DNA of 64,000 nt from JBELHR01 sp049606855 (GTDB taxonomy: Bacteria > Bacteroidota > Bacteroidia > Flavobacteriales > Flavobacteriaceae), in NCBI GenBank assembly GCA_049606855.1, contig JBMYVY010000004.1, positions 62,001 to 126,000 on the forward strand, given 5' to 3'. The notes beneath the pieces are model-generated. The model was not told the origin of the DNA, searched no databases, and worked only from the letters and a program-made list of their open reading frames with translations. Below are positions 32,915 through 41,602 of the stretch, piece after piece. Each line of letters starts with the position of its first letter. Within the stretch, counting starts at the first letter, position 1. The translations under genes and the position numbers were made by a program.

Positions 32915-34375
32915 TTATTTTCTATTGAACAGAAATTTTTCCAATAACTTATTTAATTCAGGCGAAAACCTAAACCAATAAACAATTCCAATATAAATCA
33001 ATCCGATCACTGAGGACTCGATAAGCAACAATAGCCAATCATTTACACCCAATTCAGGCCAAAAACGATAAAACAGCTGATAGAGCAGAAAAACAAGCAT
33101 TAAAATTTGCAAGTTTTGAGTCCAATCGAGATTTAATTTCATTTTTATTCTCAAAAACAGCATTTTAACTAATCCCGAGAATAGAACCACCATTAGGGTT
33201 GCAAGAGCAGCTCCCAAAATGCCAAAATGTACGATAAAATACCTGTTTAAAACGATAACACTAATCGCCATAAACAAGGAGATATAAAAATAGAACTTAT
33301 AGTGTTTAGAATTGGTAAGTACCGTATTGGTATTTCCCATCATCAACTTAAAAAGCTCTGCAAATGAAATGATTAAAACTACCGGAATACCAAGAGCATA
33401 GGCATCTTGATTAATAATTCCATAAATCGATTCAATACCGAGATTAATCCACAAGAACAACAAACCTCCAATGACCAATAAATTCTTAGAGACCTTTTTG
33501 TATAAATCTTCCACTTGATCTTGGTTGCCTTCATTGAGGGCTTTGGCGGTAATGGGATTGACAATTTGCTGCATGGCCCGAGAGGGAATCCCAATCACTG
33601 AAGCGATATAAATCCCCACACTGTAAAAAGCGACTTGCTCGATCTGCTCAAGTTGAGGAATCATGAATTTATCGATCTCTAACAATATGGTACCTGCCGA
33701 TCCAGCCAAAATAATATAGGTCGCATAGCGCATGATTTCTCTAAAATTATCCGGCAGTTTAAAGGTCCACTTAGGTCGGTACAAATAATAGGCATAAAGC
33801 TTCATAACTACCATTCTCAAGGTATAAACCAAGACTATTCCAAGGACAAATTCATGTGGATTGAGATAATCAAAATATACTGCAAATAATAGGATCAAGG
33901 TGCATGCACGAGCGAATACTTCTCGTATAAATGTTCCGAAAACAGTCTTCATCTGTACTCTTGACCACGCGAAAAAAACTTCAAAATAACCCATGACTAC
34001 ACCGAGAATCAAAATATACCACGTATAATCCTTAATAATGAGGTTTTCACGAGAAATCCAGTTGGAAATCTCTTGATAAAACATGGAGAAAAAGAAAGAA
34101 ACTGGTAAAATAATAATCAAAGGCAGCCACAAGGTTGCAGACATAAAGGCATCTGGATTCTTGTAAGAAGAGTAGAATTTTATGATACTGTGATGCATTC
34201 CATAAACTAAGATTGGCATCAAAATATTTGCCGTAGACAGCAGAAAAGTGACCAACCCAAAATATTCAGCACTTAAAAAGTGAGTATAGAGAAACAATAC
34301 ATTAATAGCCCCTAGCCCAAAACCTCCAATGAGAATCCCCGTATTAGCCGCGGATTGTTTAATAACTATTCCCAT
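32915..34375 (-). CDS. Polysaccharide flippase, Wzx-type
   Basis: This 486-aa inner-membrane protein has about 12-14 helices and the character of the MATE/MOP flippase superfamily. It starts MGIVIKQSAANTGILIGGFGLGAINVLFLY; the motif EIDKFMIPQLEQIEQVAFYSVGIYI near residue 235 is typical of Wzx-like proteins that move lipid-linked sugar units to the periplasm. It overlaps wecB by ten bases in an operon with two glycosyltransferases. No Wzy polymerase or chain-length protein is present in the window, although the YfhO-like protein upstream is a candidate transferase. Confidence 0.88.
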   Translation of the reverse strand: MGIVIKQSAANTGILIGGFGLGAINVLFLYTHFLSAEYFGLVTFLLSTANILMPILVYGMHHSIIKFYSSYKNPDAFMSATLWLPLIIILPVSFFFSMFYQEISNWISRENLIIKDYTWYILILGVVMGYFEVFFAWSRVQMKTVFGTFIREVFARACTLILLFAVYFDYLNPHEFVLGIVLVYTLRMVVMKLYAYYLYRPKWTFKLPDNFREIMRYATYIILAGSAGTILLEIDKFMIPQLEQIEQVAFYSVGIYIASVIGIPSRAMQQIVNPITAKALNEGNQDQVEDLYKKVSKNLLVIGGLLFLWINLGIESIYGIINQDAYALGIPVVLIISFAELFKLMMGNTNTVLTNSKHYKFYFYISLFMAISVIVLNRYFIVHFGILGAALATLMVVLFSGLVKMLFLRIKMKLNLDWTQNLQILMLVFLLYQLFYRFWPELGVNDWLLLLIESSVIGLIYIGIVYWFRFSPELNKLLEKFLFNRK

Positions 34376-35421
34376 AACAATTCGATTATCGCTTGATAAA
34401 TTTTCTCAACCACTTGAGTTCCATATAAGTCAGCCTTTTCAATTTTAGGAGCATCTATATGGAACTTATAGGCTTCTATAATTTTGTCCTTCTCTGCTCC
34501 AACCAGACTAGCGAAACCGAGATCCACAAGTTCCGTCCATTCGGTTTGCTCCCTGAGAATCACCCCGCGTTTTCCATGAAAATAGGCTTCTTTTTGTAAT
34601 CCTCCTGAATCTGTAATCACCAATCTGCTTCCAGAAAGTAACTCTTGCATTTGCTTATAAGATACCGGATCGATTAATGATATAGAAGTTTCTATTCCTG
34701 TCTCCTCTAATTTCTTAGCTGTTCTGGGATGTATAGGAAAAATAATAGTTTCCTTTTGAGCAATTTGCTCTAATGCCTCGAATATGGATTTCAGGCGATT
34801 GAGATCATCTGTGTTTTCTTGACGGTGAACAGTCAATAGTATATGGTCTTCCGAGTCCTTACTCTGATTGGCGAAGTCATCTACAGCAGTTTTCATAATA
34901 TCCCCGGTAAGGACGACTTTACTTAAATCAAAACCTTCCCTTTCTAGATTAATCACAGCCGTTTTTGTTGGGCAACACAATAAACTGGATAACCTATCTG
35001 TTAGAATTCGATTAACTTCCTCGGGCATTTCCATATTAAAAGAACGCAAGCCTGCCTCGATATGAATGACCGGAATGCCTAATTTTTGCGCAGCTAAAGC
35101 CCCTGCTAATGTAGAATTCGTATCGCCATAAACCAACAATGCGTCATAAGAGTTTTCCAGTAGAACCTTTTCAATTCCTTCAAGCATATGCCCGGTCATT
35201 GCTCCGTGAGTCCTACCACTGATTTCTAATTGGTATTTGGGTTTAGGGATTCCCAATTCATCAAAAAACACCTCAGACATATTGTGATCGTAATGTTGAC
35301 CGGTATGAAGGATATCTTCCTCGATGCGGTTTTGACCTTTCAAAAAACGACTCAAGACAGCGGCTTTTATAAATTGAGGTCGCGCCCCAACTACTGTAAG
35401 TATTCGTTTATTTTTGCCCAT
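34366..35421 (-). CDS. wecB: UDP-N-acetylglucosamine 2-epimerase, non-hydrolysing
   Basis: WecB converts UDP-GlcNAc to UDP-ManNAc, a precursor for surface sugars. The 351-aa protein has VVGARPQFIKAAVLSRFL, DILHTGQHYDHNMS, the core YGDTNSTLAGALAAQKL and HIEAGLRSFNMEMPEEVNR, LLTVHRQENTDD and the late ITDSGGLQKEAYFHGKRG. All conserved acidic and histidine residues that I can identify are present. It overlaps the glycosyltransferase gene by 14 bases and the flippase gene by ten, so it is embedded in the surface-polysaccharide operon. A UDP-ManNAc dehydrogenase is not nearby. Confidence 0.95.
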   Translation of the reverse strand: MGKNKRILTVVGARPQFIKAAVLSRFLKGQNRIEEDILHTGQHYDHNMSEVFFDELGIPKPKYQLEISGRTHGAMTGHMLEGIEKVLLENSYDALLVYGDTNSTLAGALAAQKLGIPVIHIEAGLRSFNMEMPEEVNRILTDRLSSLLCCPTKTAVINLEREGFDLSKVVLTGDIMKTAVDDFANQSKDSEDHILLTVHRQENTDDLNRLKSIFEALEQIAQKETIIFPIHPRTAKKLEETGIETSISLIDPVSYKQMQELLSGSRLVITDSGGLQKEAYFHGKRGVILREQTEWTELVDLGFASLVGAEKDKIIEAYKFHIDAPKIEKADLYGTQVVEKIYQAIIELLWE

Positions 35422-36664
35422 AATTTTTTATCAGTTCAGCAAGTTGTTTCGTCAAAGCTTTGCGATGAAAACTAGCAATATTTTTAGAATTTACATGCAA
35501 TTCATTTTCCCTAAAGGCTTTGTAGCTCAATCTAAGATAGGATTTTAAATCAACTTTATTCGAAAAATCAAACAGCTGACCCGATTGAGTTTCCTGCAAT
35601 AAATCATCTAAATTCCCTCCCTTAGGTCCAATGGCTAATATCGGACGCTGTGCCCTAAAATATTCAAAAACCTTCCCCGTAATAATTCCTTTAGCACTCG
35701 GAACATCATTAAGTAAAAGTAATAATAGTTGAGCCTTCTCTTGGTATACAGAAATTTCATCGTGAGGCAAATAATCAATTAAATTTAGATTTGATTCCAA
35801 GCCGTTTTCTATGGCCGTTTCTATCAGTTCAGAAGCGGTCTTACCCACAAGGGTAATTTCCAAATCATCCTGAAAACCCTGCAGTTCATCTTTGAGCTCT
35901 CCCAAAACTTCTAGCAAATTATAAGGACAGCGGTCGGCATTAATGAGTCCCACATGGACCAAGGAAAATTTATCATCCAATTTTTCTTGCCCATCAGCCA
36001 GAGCGCCATCAAATCCATTGTACAAAAGGGACGTATATTTATTGTATTTCAAGTAGTTCAGTCGCATCTGCTCACTGACCACAGTAACGATATCTGCATG
36101 AGTTAAAACCTCTTGTTCTAACTTTAAATGCTTGTTCCATGCCCATTTATTAAATGGTAAATGATGAAAAAAGTCGATATCTGTCCACGGATCTCTAAAA
36201 TCTGCTAACCAAGGAATTCCTAGGTCCTTCTTAAGTTTTAAAGCAATTAAATGCATGCTGTGCGGAGGCCCAGTTGAAATCACAAAATCAACAGGAGCGC
36301 TCTTTAAATATTTGGTCAGGTACTTAGTCGCTGGTTTAATCCATAAGAAACGAGTATCTGGAATCACTAAATTCGCCCGGATATAGGTCAATATTTGAGT
36401 TTTCCAACTTTTCTTTTTACTCAAAAAACCGGCTTGCTTGATCGAAGGTTTCCCCAATTCTCGTATGGGTAATTTTAGAATTTCAATTCCCTTCGGAATT
36501 TCTCCTTCCAATGCATGATCTTTAATGGGATAATTTGGATTCTCTGGACAAAAAACCACCGGTTCAATTCCGAAATCCCTAAAATACTTGACGAATTTCA
36601 ACCAGCGTTGAACTCCAGACCCTCCTGCTGGAGGCCAGTAATAACTAATGATTAAAACTCGCAT
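35408..36664 (-). CDS. Glycosyltransferase, GT4-like
   Basis: This 418-aa enzyme has the GT-B fold. It starts MRVLIISYYWPPAGGSGVQRW, a hallmark of a family widespread in Bacteroidota, then has FVISTGPPHSMHLIALKLKK near residue 128, LADFRDPWTDIDFF near residue 155 and the C-terminal domain with GKVFEYFRAQRPILAIGP near residue 330, where the acidic residue contacts the nucleotide sugar. The substrate is not predictable. It overlaps the previous glycosyltransferase gene by 20 bases and wecB by 14. Confidence 0.9.
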   Translation of the reverse strand: MRVLIISYYWPPAGGSGVQRWLKFVKYFRDFGIEPVVFCPENPNYPIKDHALEGEIPKGIEILKLPIRELGKPSIKQAGFLSKKKSWKTQILTYIRANLVIPDTRFLWIKPATKYLTKYLKSAPVDFVISTGPPHSMHLIALKLKKDLGIPWLADFRDPWTDIDFFHHLPFNKWAWNKHLKLEQEVLTHADIVTVVSEQMRLNYLKYNKYTSLLYNGFDGALADGQEKLDDKFSLVHVGLINADRCPYNLLEVLGELKDELQGFQDDLEITLVGKTASELIETAIENGLESNLNLIDYLPHDEISVYQEKAQLLLLLLNDVPSAKGIITGKVFEYFRAQRPILAIGPKGGNLDDLLQETQSGQLFDFSNKVDLKSYLRLSYKAFRENELHVNSKNIASFHRKALTKQLAELIKNYGQK

Positions 36665-37829
36665 ATAATTCTATTAATTTTTTTGAGGATTCCTCCCAGC
36701 AAAACTCCTGGTCAATAAAGTTAAAGCCATTTTTTCCCAAGATAGTTGCTTTTTCCTTATTGTCATACAATTCTATTACGGATTTGGCGAGCTCTTGAGC
36801 ATCACCAGCAGTATACACCAGACCAGCTTTGTTTTGTTCAATCAATTTTGCTTGAGCTGGACAATCAGATGCTATTACGGGTTTTTCAAATCCCATGTAT
36901 TGAAATATTTTATTGGCATAAGCCACGTCGTGCTGAACGTTCCTAAGCAATGGTGAAAGTCCTATTTGAGCTCCTGAAATATAACTAGGAAACAAACTGA
37001 CATCCCGCCAACCCGCAAATTCAACTTGGTCTTCACAACCCAGCTCAATTGCTTTATCCTTTAAAATTTGGTCCGTAGAATTACTCCCAACGATAACTAA
37101 TTTAATTTTGGGTATCGTGTTTTTTAAAATAGCAACAGATTCGATAGCCGTTAACAAGCCTCTTCGCAAACCGGTATCGCCAAGATATAACAAGGTATAA
37201 TTCTCTTTCAGTCTACTTACCAGTTTCTTATCCAAAACAGCCTCTTGGTAGAACGACCTTCGTATAGAATTGGGAACCAAAATAAATTTGCCTTCTTGAT
37301 CGGGAAATCTCATTTTTAAATCTTTGATAAACTCAGGAGAAACGCTAATGACTCTTTTAGATTTTCTAATGTATTTACCCTCCGCTTTTTTCCAAAGTTT
37401 TGGCTGAATCAGTACATTTCCAGGGAATTTTTTATAATGGGGATAATACTGCATGATTTCTGGGTAGTTATCATGTAAATCCAAAACACAAGGCAGTTGA
37501 AACTCTTTATTTGCTTTATATACTGCCCCAGCTGGACGAATATCATGTATATGTAATACTTCTACTTTTGAATTTTTAATGAAGTCCTTTATTTCTAGGC
37601 TTAGCTTCCAATTGTAATATGGAAATTCATAGGCCAAAGCCCCCATTTTATAGTCAAAAACAGATTGCTTAAACCGAAAAACCGATATTCCCTTATAATT
37701 AAAGGTTTCATTGCGCGATCCCAAACAAAATAATGAAATGTCATGCCCGGCTTTCACAAGACTGAGTGCTTCATTTTCTACCCGGGGATCTGGCGGAAAA
37801 TTCTTATCCAGAATCATCCCAATTTTCAT
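36645..37829 (-). CDS. Glycosyltransferase family 4
   Basis: This 394-aa GT-B enzyme starts MKIGMILDKNFPPDPRVENEA, followed by VLHIHDIRPAGAVYKAN near residue 93 and RVISVSPEFIKDL near residue 158. The donor-binding region is LLYLGDTGLRRGLLTAIES, then DQVEFAGWRDVSLFPSYISGAQIGL and FQYMGFEKPVIASDCPAQAKLI. This is a retaining GT4-type transferase for surface glycans; donor and acceptor are unknown. It begins four bases inside the end of the YfhO-family gene and runs 20 bases into the next glycosyltransferase. Confidence 0.9.
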   Translation of the reverse strand: MKIGMILDKNFPPDPRVENEALSLVKAGHDISLFCLGSRNETFNYKGISVFRFKQSVFDYKMGALAYEFPYYNWKLSLEIKDFIKNSKVEVLHIHDIRPAGAVYKANKEFQLPCVLDLHDNYPEIMQYYPHYKKFPGNVLIQPKLWKKAEGKYIRKSKRVISVSPEFIKDLKMRFPDQEGKFILVPNSIRRSFYQEAVLDKKLVSRLKENYTLLYLGDTGLRRGLLTAIESVAILKNTIPKIKLVIVGSNSTDQILKDKAIELGCEDQVEFAGWRDVSLFPSYISGAQIGLSPLLRNVQHDVAYANKIFQYMGFEKPVIASDCPAQAKLIEQNKAGLVYTAGDAQELAKSVIELYDNKEKATILGKNGFNFIDQEFCWEESSKKLIELYASFNH

Positions 37830-40228
37830 GATCGAAACTTTCTGTAAATCATTGCTAAGAAAATCACCAAGAATAATCCGGCACTAATCAAAACTACAAA
37901 AGATGCCTGCTGAATAACAGGGGGTTCAAACCTAAAAACAATCTCATGCCCTCCCGCTGGAATATCCATTCCTCTTAACATATAATCCACTCTGAAATGA
38001 GGAACCTCTTTTCCATCGAGCTCCACCTTCCACCCTGGGGCGTAATAAGCTTCTGAAAAAACTGCAAAACCTGGTGAACTTCTTTTCGATTGATAAACTA
38101 ATTTATTCAAGCCATAGGAAGTCAGTTCAATCTGAGCAATAGAATCTTGTTCGAATGCAATTAGTTCAATTTCTCTCGGCTGAAAATCACTATCCTGGAC
38201 AACAGCAATTTGTTTCGTATTTACTTCACCTAAGGTTGTTATTACATCATCTGCACTAGGTAACAAAACGAGTTTATCAACAAACCAAACGTTTCCATTG
38301 GCATTAGGGTTCATCTGAACTTGTTCTCCAGCTTCTCCAGGTATAATAAAATACTTTGTGTTTAAAAGATTATATATCTCCATGTGATTTCTCACCAAGT
38401 AAAAATCATATAAGTCTTGAAATCTCTTTGGTTTAGCAGCATGGTACCCTCCTAATGAATGATGGTAATATGAGGTTGCACCATCCTTCAACAGATTTCT
38501 ACTCAAATTAGCGACTCTATAGTAACTTTCATCCGCCAATATCTGAGCATCAATTTCTGATCGAACAAAAGGCTTATCGACTTTTCTTGCCAAAACGAAG
38601 TCATCGTCATTGACATATCGTCGATCTACTGAAACTAAGTCATAAGTCCAAGTTGCTCCTATTATTAATATGGTATAAAGGTAACTGAGTTTGGATTTTA
38701 AATAAAAATAAAGGGTTGTCGCTATTATAAGGACATAGATTACGGTCTTCCAGGCATCTGCTCTAAACATTGCTTTTCGATCGAGCATTAAGGCATCTGA
38801 AAAACCAGGTATCATAGAGTTATAATAGTCGTCATTCCCTCCCACAAAATTGAACAAACCTGGTCCCAAAACAGCCATCAAAACTGAAAATCCACCTAAA
38901 ATCCCTAAGGACTTTTTAAGCACATCCAATTTCTTTTCTTTGCTGTAATCCTTCGAGAAAAAGGCTTTAAGGCCAAGTATGGCGAGTGTCGGAATACACA
39001 GTTCTAAAATTACTTGTATTGATGAGACTGCTCTAAACTTGTCATAGAAAGGAATGTAATCAATAAAAAATTCAGTAAGAGGTGCAAAATTTTTACCGAA
39101 GCTCAGCAATAGCGAAAAGATAGCTGATGCCAATAACCAGTTTTTTAAGGGACCTTTTATTAAAAAGGCTCCAATGAGAAATAAAAAGAAAATAGATCCT
39201 CCTATATAGGCCGGGGCAGCAACAATCGGTTGCCCTCCCCAATATGTCGGTGCGTTTGCAACAAAGTTTCTCGCATTCGCGCCTCCAATTTTGGAACTCA
39301 AAAATTCATAAGAAGCCGAATCCGTACCAAGAGGTTCCGAATTCCCTCCTCCCATAAATCGGGAATAAATCAAATCAAAACTCTCTAACCAACCGTAACT
39401 GTATTCGGTAATATAATCATAGCTCAATCCTCCAGTCGACTGTTTCGCAGTTCCGTCTGGATTAATGGTGAGTTCTGAGGCACTTCGTGTTGAAAAATCC
39501 GCATATTCTTTGGTTGCCATTAACCCATTTGCATTCATCCCAACAGCAAGAACAACAGCAACAACCATTGCTATCAAAGGTTCATAAAAACTTTTCCATT
39601 CTTTTGATTTGATTGTTTGAATTAACCAAACCAGTCCAAAAATCAAGACGGTAAATAATAAATAATACGTCATTTGCGGGTGGGAAGCATTTATTTCCAA
39701 TCCCATAGCTAGGGTGGTTAATAAAAATCCGCGCAGATATTGTTTATCCTTTAAATAAATAATTCCAGCCAAAACAGCAGGCATGTAGGCTATAGCATGA
39801 GCTTTGGCATTATGCCCCACCCCTAAAATGATGATCAAATAGGTCGAAAAACCAAAGGCAAGCGAACCTAAAATCGCGAGTTTATGTTCAACTTTTAAGG
39901 CTCTTAAAAAGAGGAAAAAGCTCAAAAAATACAAAAATAGATAATCCGCAGGTCTTGGTAAAAATCGAAGCAGGCCATCAATACTCTTTAAAATATCGTT
40001 AGGATAATAAGCCGATAATTGAAAAGTGGGCATCCCGACAAAACTCGAATTGGTCCAATACGGCTCCTCGCCCTGTTCAGCCCTAAAATCATTGACCTCT
40101 TTGGCCATTCCTATAAATTGCTGAATATCGCTTTGAAATAATTTCTCCCCCTTTAAAACAGGAGAAAAATACAATAGAGCAGCAAGGACAAATACTGCTA
40201 AAGGAATTAAATGTTTAAGAAATTTCAT
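37826..40228 (-). CDS. YfhO-family membrane protein (putative GT-C-type glycosyltransferase)
   Basis: This 800-aa protein has roughly a dozen membrane helices and two large exposed regions, about residues 500-740 at the end (APGWKVELDGKEVPHFRVDYMLRGM). YfhO proteins resemble GT-C lipid-sugar transferases; B. subtilis YfhO is linked to lipoteichoic acid glycosylation. The early KGEKLFQSDIQQFIGMAKE near residue 28 supplies the acidic loop typical of GT-C enzymes. I choose the ATG at 40228 over a start 39 bases upstream because it directly precedes the first helix (MKFLKHLIPLAVFVLAALLYF) and lies one base beyond the DUF4834 stop codon. It is the second gene of the operon. Confidence 0.87.
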   Translation of the reverse strand: MKFLKHLIPLAVFVLAALLYFSPVLKGEKLFQSDIQQFIGMAKEVNDFRAEQGEEPYWTNSSFVGMPTFQLSAYYPNDILKSIDGLLRFLPRPADYLFLYFLSFFLFLRALKVEHKLAILGSLAFGFSTYLIIILGVGHNAKAHAIAYMPAVLAGIIYLKDKQYLRGFLLTTLAMGLEINASHPQMTYYLLFTVLIFGLVWLIQTIKSKEWKSFYEPLIAMVVAVVLAVGMNANGLMATKEYADFSTRSASELTINPDGTAKQSTGGLSYDYITEYSYGWLESFDLIYSRFMGGGNSEPLGTDSASYEFLSSKIGGANARNFVANAPTYWGGQPIVAAPAYIGGSIFFLFLIGAFLIKGPLKNWLLASAIFSLLLSFGKNFAPLTEFFIDYIPFYDKFRAVSSIQVILELCIPTLAILGLKAFFSKDYSKEKKLDVLKKSLGILGGFSVLMAVLGPGLFNFVGGNDDYYNSMIPGFSDALMLDRKAMFRADAWKTVIYVLIIATTLYFYLKSKLSYLYTILIIGATWTYDLVSVDRRYVNDDDFVLARKVDKPFVRSEIDAQILADESYYRVANLSRNLLKDGATSYYHHSLGGYHAAKPKRFQDLYDFYLVRNHMEIYNLLNTKYFIIPGEAGEQVQMNPNANGNVWFVDKLVLLPSADDVITTLGEVNTKQIAVVQDSDFQPREIELIAFEQDSIAQIELTSYGLNKLVYQSKRSSPGFAVFSEAYYAPGWKVELDGKEVPHFRVDYMLRGMDIPAGGHEIVFRFEPPVIQQASFVVLISAGLFLVIFLAMIYRKFRS

Positions 40229-40229
40229 A

Positions 40230-40493
40230 TTATTCAATTTCTTCAAAATCAACGTATTCTCCAACATTATCGTTAGATTTTTTTTGATCTTGAGGTTTTT
40301 TATCGACTACAGTCTCTCCAACGTTAACTTGTGGGCCTTCTTTACGCCGTTGTTGGTCTCGCTGCACTTTTTTTACATAATTTTTCAGAACAATCGGAAA
40401 AATATACTTAGCTAAAAATTTGAATATATAATAGATTAGAAGGAAAATTAGTAAGGTTCTGAAAAGCCCTACCAAATCTGCTGTGTAAATCAT
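40230..40493 (-). CDS. DUF4834-family small membrane protein
   Basis: This 87-aa protein has one N-terminal helix (LVGLFRTLLIFLLIYYIFKFLAKYIF) and a charged tail. It matches the Bacteroidota family DUF4834, usually encoded directly ahead of YfhO. Function is unknown. It is the first gene of the polysaccharide operon, has a good promoter element 17 bases upstream, and its stop codon is followed by the YfhO start. Confidence 0.8.
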   Translation of the reverse strand: MIYTADLVGLFRTLLIFLLIYYIFKFLAKYIFPIVLKNYVKKVQRDQQRRKEGPQVNVGETVVDKKPQDQKKSNDNVGEYVDFEEIE

Positions 40494-40510
40494 AGTTGTA
40501 ATTTAAAACT

Positions 40511-40518
40511 CAAAAATA
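40511..40518 (-). promoter_or_regulatory. -7 promoter element of the DUF4834-polysaccharide operon
   Basis: On the minus strand the sequence is TATTTTTG, 17 bases before the DUF4834 ATG. It is divergent from the element at 40559 for the outer-membrane gene. Confidence 0.55.
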
Positions 40519-40558
40519 AGAAATTGACGCTATTTAAGGCGGGTTTCAAAGGAAATAT

Positions 40559-40566
40559 TATATTTG
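40559..40566 (+). promoter_or_regulatory. -7 promoter element of the 40586 gene
   Basis: TATATTTG matches TAnnTTTG and lies 19 bases before the ATG. Confidence 0.55.
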
Positions 40567-40585
40567 GGAAACCTTTAACACTTTC

Positions 40586-41596
40586 ATGTTTAACCGCCTA
40601 CTCATAACATGCTTACTTCTTTTAAGTAGTCTGGGATATGCCCAGTATACGGAAGTAATTAATTCTAACCGCCCAGGGTTCAATGACAGCCCCTATGCTG
40701 TTGGAACCGGGGTTTATCAATTTGAATTGAATAGCACAGGAGCTTATCGAGAAGAACTTTATACCTTTAACAATGCTTTTTCATGGGGAAACTCCTTAGA
40801 TTTTCACATGGGTTTACTCAGTCAAAAACTGGAAGTACACCTGCAAATTGAAGACACCCAAACTTGGCTATACGAAAGCAGTATTTTTGGAAATAATTTA
40901 GACACTGGGAATCTAGCCACTTTATATGCAGGATTTAAATTTTTAATTTTTCAAATCCCCTATAAAGATCCAGACCTTGAAATCAGATCATGGAAGAAAA
41001 AAACCGCCTTTGATACAAGAAGGCTTATTCCCAGCATAGGATTGGAAATTGGATGGAGTACACCGGTTTATCATCAAGATCCCAGAGATTATATTGGGAC
41101 GACATTTGAATATGAAGAAATTCATTTAAGGGCTCAGAGTAGTCCAGTGATTAAGGTTATGACACAAAACAATCTTTCTGACCGGTGGACACTATTAATG
41201 AATTTGGGTTATGAAAATTACAAACTCGGTGCAATTAGTCTTGGAAGCTATTATGTGATTTCTGATAAATGGGCTACCTTTGTAGATTACAAGGGACAAT
41301 TTGGCGCCGATGAAAACTTGCAATTGTGGCAAGGTGGTTTTGCTCATTTAATCAATCAAAATACACAGCTCAATTTAGGGTTTGGAAGTAATTTTAATTG
41401 GTCTAATGAAACCTTCTATGCAAATATTGGTTTATCTTGGCGTATCGATAAGCATCAAGACCCCTACAGAAAGAAAAAGGAAGTGAATAGAGAAGAAACA
41501 AAAAAGGAAAGTGGTTTTTTTTCAAAACAACCTTCAAATTTTCAAGAAAAGAAAAAAGCGAAACGACGTAAAAATAAAGCCCTAATTAGAAACTAA
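40586..41596 (+). CDS. Outer-membrane beta-barrel protein, 'transporter' (Phenol_MetA_deg-like) family
   Basis: This 336-aa protein has a signal peptide (LLITCLLLLSSLGYAQ) and then alternating amphipathic strands: NSNRPGFNDSPYAVGTGVYQFELN near residue 24, PSIGLEIGWSTPVY near residue 149 and QNTQLNLGFGSNFNWSNETF near residue 250. The N-terminal TDRPG-like motif (SNRPGF) and the strand pattern suit a family of about 12-strand barrels often annotated only as 'transporter'. The C-terminal 45 residues are lysine-rich and unlikely to be in the barrel. The substrate is unknown. It is divergent from the DUF4834 operon and lies six bases ahead of the next gene. Confidence 0.72.
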   Translation: MFNRLLITCLLLLSSLGYAQYTEVINSNRPGFNDSPYAVGTGVYQFELNSTGAYREELYTFNNAFSWGNSLDFHMGLLSQKLEVHLQIEDTQTWLYESSIFGNNLDTGNLATLYAGFKFLIFQIPYKDPDLEIRSWKKKTAFDTRRLIPSIGLEIGWSTPVYHQDPRDYIGTTFEYEEIHLRAQSSPVIKVMTQNNLSDRWTLLMNLGYENYKLGAISLGSYYVISDKWATFVDYKGQFGADENLQLWQGGFAHLINQNTQLNLGFGSNFNWSNETFYANIGLSWRIDKHQDPYRKKKEVNREETKKESGFFSKQPSNFQEKKKAKRRKNKALIRN

Positions 41597-41602
41597 GTTT
41601 TT

